A stretch of 64,000 bases of DNA from the NCBI RefSeq assembly GCF_027244095.1, contig NC_069659.1:351764750-351828749 (forward strand). Reading direction: 5' to 3'. A program made the position numbers and the translations under genes. Below are positions 35,601 through 41,600 of the stretch, piece after piece. Source of the DNA: Hemicordylus capensis. Lineage: Eukaryota > Chordata > Lepidosauria > Squamata > Cordylidae. A model generated the notes under the pieces. It was not told the DNA's origin and made no database searches. It saw only the letters and a program-made list of their open reading frames with translations. Numbering within the stretch: position 1 is the stretch's first letter; the number at the start of each line of letters is the position of its first letter.

Positions 35601-38600
35601 ACATTAGGGGTGTGCAATTCGGGATTTCGGGTGATTCGGCTCGGACCCAAACCGAACCACCCCTGTTCTGTTTTGTGCCCGAATCTGGGTCACCCGAATC
35701 ACCCTTGATTTGGTTCGGATTCGGATTTAATCCGAATCTGAATCGATTCAGGGGGGTAAAAAGGGGCCCAGGGGCAAAATTTTGGGGTGGGGTGGTAGTG
35801 CCCAATGGGTAGAGTCTACCACCCCAATTTCAGGGGGATTGGGCAAAATCCTGATTTTTGGTGAATTTTTAAAGTTTTAGTGACTTTGGGGCAGTTCGGG
35901 GGCATAGCATGGGATCTGGGCAAAAGTAGTGGGGTGGGTTGGTAGTGCCTAATGGGTGCAGGCTACCACCCCAATTTCAGGGGGATTGGGCAAAGGGCTG
36001 ATTTTTGGTAAATTTCTGAAAATTTCATGTCTTTGGGGCAGATTGGGGCAGATTGGGGCAGAAAGTGGGGCCTGGGGCAGAATAGTGGGGTAGGGTGGTA
36101 GTGCCTGATGGGTGGAGGCTACCACCCCAATTTCAGGGGGTTTGGACAAACGGCTGATTTTTTGAGAATTTTTGAAGTTTTAGTGACTTTGGGGCAGTTT
36201 GGGGGCAGAAAGTGGATCTGCCCCAAAATAGTGGGGTGGGGTGGTAGTTCCTAATGGGTGGAGGCTACCACCCCAATTTCAGGGGGATTGGGCAGAGGGC
36301 TGATTTTTTGAGAATTTTTGGAGTTTGGGTGTCTTTGGGGCAGATTGGGGGCAGAAAGTGGATCTGCCCCAAAGGAGTGGGGTGGGCTGGTAGATAGTCC
36401 CTAATGGGTGGAGGCTACCACCCATCCCCAATTTAAGAGTGATTGGGCAGAGGGGTGAATTATGGTGAATTTATTTATATGAGGTTTGTCTTCATAAGGT
36501 GAAGTGTGCTAAATTGATTACTTCCTCATATTATTCATAGTAAAGGAAAGTGTGAAAAAGTGAAAGTGGGGTCATGAGAGTTGTTTAATTGAAAAAAATC
36601 TCATTTGCTATGACAGAATGAGAATTCACACCTCAGAAAAAACTTCATGTCTCCACCCATTAGGAACTACCACCCCACCCCACTATTTTGGGGCAGATCC
36701 ACTTTCTGCCCCAAAACTGCCCCAAAGTCACTAAAACTTCAAAAATTCTCAAAAAATCAGCCCTTTGTCCAAACCCCCTGAAATTGGGGTGGTAGCCTCC
36801 ACCCATTAGGCACTACCACCCCACCCCACTATTCTGCCCCAGGCCCCACTTTCTGCCCCAATATGCCCCAATCTGCCCCAAAGACATGAAATTTTCAGAA
36901 ATTTACCAAAAATCAGCCCTTTGCCCAATCCCCCTGAAATTGGGGTGGTAGCCTGCACCCATTAGGCTCTACCACCCCACCCCACTACTTTTGCCCAGAT
37001 CCCATGCTATGCCCCCGAACTGCCCCAAAGTCACTAAAACTTTAAAAAATCGCCAAAAATCAACCGTGAACCCAATCACCCGAATTTTTCATGCCCGAAA
37101 TTCGGGTGATTCGGCTCGTGCCCGAAAAATATCGGGGGACATCGGGGGTGATTCGGTTCGGCCCCGAATCACCCGAAATTGTTCGTTTCGGGCACAGATC
37201 GTTCTGTGCCCGAAATTTTTTGCACATCCCTAATTCACATGTTATGCCGAACACAGGTAGAGAAGTACACTTCCTCTCTGGATCTGGATCCTGCATTTGA
37301 AGGGCCTGTAGCTGGTTCGTTTTTAAAATGAACACAGGTACAGCCATTCACACAAACATGTGTACAAGTGTACAGACATCTGTACACTCATATAGCATCA
37401 TCTGAATCGGGCTAGGGTCAGAGCTCAAAGGAAGAGCTCAGGCTTTGCTTGCTGAAGGTCCCAGATTCAATCCCCAGTTTATCCAGTTAAAAGGACCTCA
37501 GGCATCCAAGGCTCTGTGTCTGAAGCACTGGAGAGGAGAGCAACACTTGTGGTAGTGAGCATGAACTGGCCCCTTTGCTAAGAAAGGGTCCTCTTTAATA
37601 CATTGTGGCTGGGGGTGATTTTAATTATAGTTCAGCCACATCTGCTTACAGGACTTGCCTGGGCATGTCTGACCAGACTTTGCAAGCTGAGGGTGCATTC
37701 AGAATCCATTCATGCCTGTTCTGATGTCCTTGGTGTCATCTTGATGGCCCCTTCTCATATCCTGCTTCTGCAACATGGTTGCTGGACACGCCTTTGCAAA
37801 TCTCTTTGTTTCCAGGATGGCATGCTCTCTCACCCTCGTCCTTCTTAGAATGCTTCATCCGCACGTATTTTGGTGTCTGCTCGATGGCCCCATCTCACAT
37901 CCTGATTTTGCAGCACATCTGCAAGAGACCCCTTTGGTGACCTTTCTGTTTCCCAGATGCCAAGCAGTGTTCCCTCTTAAGGCCTGAATGTGCGCACGTG
38001 TGCACGCATGCTAGTTTTTTGATAGCTGCTCAGTTAATTTTAGATCCTGCTCAGGTTGAATCAGGAAGGTCCCACTTTCTATATTCATACGCACACACTG
38101 CCTTGATTCTGCTGCCCAGAACAAAACTCACTCCACACACAGCTGGAAAAAAATTAGAGAAGAGACTGATGCCAACCCATCTCACCCCTCCTTCACCTTT
38201 TGGGGAAAGACCCAGGATGTCACACGGCCCCCTTTGCCCCTGGCATGTCTGTATTAGCTGTTCTGGCTTATTTGGCACAAGAAGGATCAACAGAGCGGAA
38301 GTCTACATGATATGCTTGCATGGGGTACACACATTCCCCATGACAGCAACAAACTTCAGTCCATGACACACAGTGAGGGTTAAATATTTTTCATTCATAT
38401 AAAACCCTCAGCATGACAAGACACACAGCAAATATTACCTAAGATGTTACACATGGTTATAGACAGACCTGTGTGACAAGATTAAGCCATAATTATATCC
38501 AGTTAAAATAATTGTGTGTTTTATATTATGAATTTGCAAGACGCTGGATATATAATTGCCAGCCAGTCTCCAGATTGTGGGAATGGATAGGTATTTAATT

Positions 38601-41600
38601 ATAAATTGGTTGGCGTACTGTTAATTTGAGTAGTGTGAGTAACTCCCCAGGTTTTCTTAACCGTTTTACTTTATTGGATTGTTGTTGTTTTTTTAAAGTG
38701 TATTAACATATCCACAGTGTCCCTGGCAACCAGCTACATATATTTGTGTCTGTGAATATTGCTATTTATTTAATGCCCTCAGCAAACAATGAGCTTTACA
38801 GAGTAAACTGAGGTCCCTGCCCCGAGGAGTTTACAGTCTAAATGTTAGTAGGGGAGACAACAGCAGTAGGGGACAGAGAGCAACCAACAGCAGCAGGAAA
38901 GGTGGAATGGGCAAGATCCCAGGGAGGCGGGATGAATGGGAGCAAATTCAGTTACGCCGACTGAAGCTCCATTTGGAGTGGGGGACGGAGAACTCCAGGG
39001 CGGCCTGTGGCTGCCTGGAGTGCGTCCACCGCCTTTTAGCAGCTGCAGCTTGTGCAACGTGGCTGCCGCCCTCGCAGGGACCCTGCCACAACGGCCCCTT
39101 GGCGCCTCCAGACAAGTGCCTTAAAAATGCACGCCATTGTCTTTGCTCGTGTTGAGAGTTTAGCCTTTGGTCTGAAGTGCTCGTTGTTTTTCTTTTCCCT
39201 TTTCTTCTTTTGTTTCCCTGTTTTGTTTCCTTTCCCCCTCTGGCTTGCCAGGGCCTGGGAGGAGTTTCATGGCCTGGTGAACAGCAGCGGTCGCTGAACA
39301 AACGCTCTCCCTCTCCCTCTCACACACCCAGGGTAGGGCCTCATCTTTCTTCTTACATTACGGTGTGACGCACCTCTCAGCCAGAGCCTCCCCACCCACC
39401 CACCCTTGGCCCCACTACTGGACAGTCTGGCCACCCATCCCACTTCTCATCTGACTGGTTGCCTCATAACCAAACTTCCCTGAGGTCTGCAAAGCTTTTT
39501 AGCTTTTCAGTCAGTCCGCAAAAGGTACTAGACTACTTAGAAAGAAAAATTATCAGCCACTACTAACCTGTGATAGTGATTTGTGGTGTGGCCTATAAGG
39601 GGTGGTGGTGGAAATCAACATTGTGTAAACTTTCCTGTTTGGTAGCCTCTACTATCCTTAACTCACCATAGGCGACCAGGCAACAATGAGTCATTGTAAG
39701 CCTGTACTAAACAGCTCTGGCTGTCTACCATATTCTGTCACGACGGGTGGCCTGTTTGCAAGGCCAGTGCGTCACAGGAAGAGGCCTCATGAGGCTGAGA
39801 GGTACGTCTTGAGCTTGTCTGTGTTGTGTGGATGTGGGTCATTAGAGCAGAAGCAGAGCCATGCCCCAGTCCTACAAACCCGCCCAGGCTAATGCAGCTT
39901 GTTGCCACCCCTCCAGCTGTATACGAGGTCCCATCCAGGGGCTTGATCAACCTCCTGTTGACTGCAAAGACCATGGGGGAGGGGTTTGCTAAGCACCCAG
40001 CGGGTGCCGTGCATGGCTGGTGTTCATCGAGGCAGGGCACAGATTGTGTGGGCTACACAGAGCTTGCCCATCTTTGCCACATTGGGGCTTAGTGAAAGCT
40101 GAGGGAGTGAGGAGGACATGGGCTGGATGCAAGGAAGGCAGGCATGGGCTCCAGTGGTGGGTGGGGTGGGAGCAGGGATGCTCTGTTGTGAGTCTTGTGT
40201 CCATGGGGTCATCACCACCCAAAGGCAAAGGAGTGGCTAGAGGGTCACTCCACAACAAAAGAGCTGCAGGCCAGGTCTCCTTCCAGCCCTTGATCTTGTC
40301 AATGCATTGCCCCACTGAAGTGGCTGAGAGCTTCCCCACACAGTCTGCCCCTGTGGCTGTCATGGGAACCTCTAGCAGTTGCCCATCTTAGCCTTGCCTG
40401 AATATGATTTGAGATACTCCTTACTGCCTAGGGCAGAAGTGGGGGCAGTACGCTGGTCCTTGTTTTGTTTTCAATGCCAGGCCAATTGCAAATGCAAAGG
40501 TGATGACAAGGTTTGCTGCCTGTCAGGGGTGTTTATTATTAGCAAAGCTTTCCAGTCTCCTTCGGGAAGGCCACGCTGGCGCCATTTGCCAAATCCTAGC
40601 CTCAGAAGACAGACTGGCCAAATCCCAGCCTCAGAAGACAAGGTCCCTGGGGCTATGGCAGCCAGGTTGGGCTCCTTTGCCCACAGAGCAGTGCCAGACG
40701 TGGCAACGGGCAATAAGGGGGAAAGGCAATCAAGCAGAAAAGCCCCCAAATTGGGCAGGAGGGATCCCACTCCATATGTGTCAAAGCAGCAAGTACAAGC
40801 TGTCACTCATGGGTGGAGCATCTGTGCTGCCTCCAGAAAGTCCCAGAGGCAGATCCTGGCAGCATCTCCTAACAGGACAGGGAAAGAGCCCTGTCTGGGA
40901 CCCTGCAGAGCTTCAGATATTGAGCTAGGTGGACTCCAAATAAAGCACCTTCCTATCTGTCCCCCCGCCCCCCATATATTTATTTTATTACTTGACCTTT
41001 CACAAATGTGAGCTTGCCATGCTGGCCTTCAGAGATGATTGTGCAGGAGAAGAGATCCAAAGCCTTTCCCGTTCAGAGCAAGGGCAAAATGTTCACCACT
41101 CGTAGGCCAGCTTGTGTCAAAATGTATGCTTGCATTTGCTGTATTGAGCATAGTGCAGGATTGAATCTGAAGGGCCTAGCGGTTGAGCCAGGCCCACAAA
41201 TTGGCATTAGCTGCTTGATTCAGGTTGGGGATCTCCCAAGCTGTGTTGCCCTTGACAACCATGAAGACATGTTGTCCAATCCAGGCAGTCCAGAGTCCAG
41301 CCTGATTCTCTCTCGCCCAATCACGTTCCTTAAGCAGGATAGGCATGGACAATACCACTGATCTCCTGGACATCCTTTGAGTCCATTCTGGCTTCTCACA
41401 GCCAATGATGAGGAAATCTTTAAGGTATCCTTACAATTCTAGGTCCAAAGGGCTGTTTCTGAAAACCAACAAAACCTCGGAGGCGGTCTCTCAAGGGCCA
41501 GGTTTAGAGTTTGCCCTTCACACATGCACACACCCTTCAGTTGCAGTTAGGGGGGCTCTCTGAGCAGGCCAGGCTGACTCGGAGTGAGCTTCCAAGATCA

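Larger units (their letters stand above)
35605..37232. mobile_element. Giant foldback hAT-type element with tandem-repeat arms
   Basis: The 1,628-bp element starts TAGGGGTGTGCAATTCGGG and ends TTGCACATCCCTA, and ATTCACAT stands exactly on both sides (35597-35604 and 37233-37240). The left arm (to about 36470) holds five units of about 145-156 bp, each with GGTGGTAGTGCC...GGCTACCACCCC, itself a small hairpin. The right arm (from about 36650) holds three such units in reverse complement. The centre (about 36470-36650) is unrelated AT-rich sequence. No transposase frame is present. TAGGG ends and the 8-bp duplication indicate hAT. Confidence 0.88.

Noticed and set aside
36991-37300. Short open frames in the giant foldback element
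   Set aside because: They arise from repeat units and arms; none resembles a transposase.
40379-41011. 210-codon plus-strand frame in intron 6
   Set aside because: No domain, no splice or start support, and it covers a diverged SINE.
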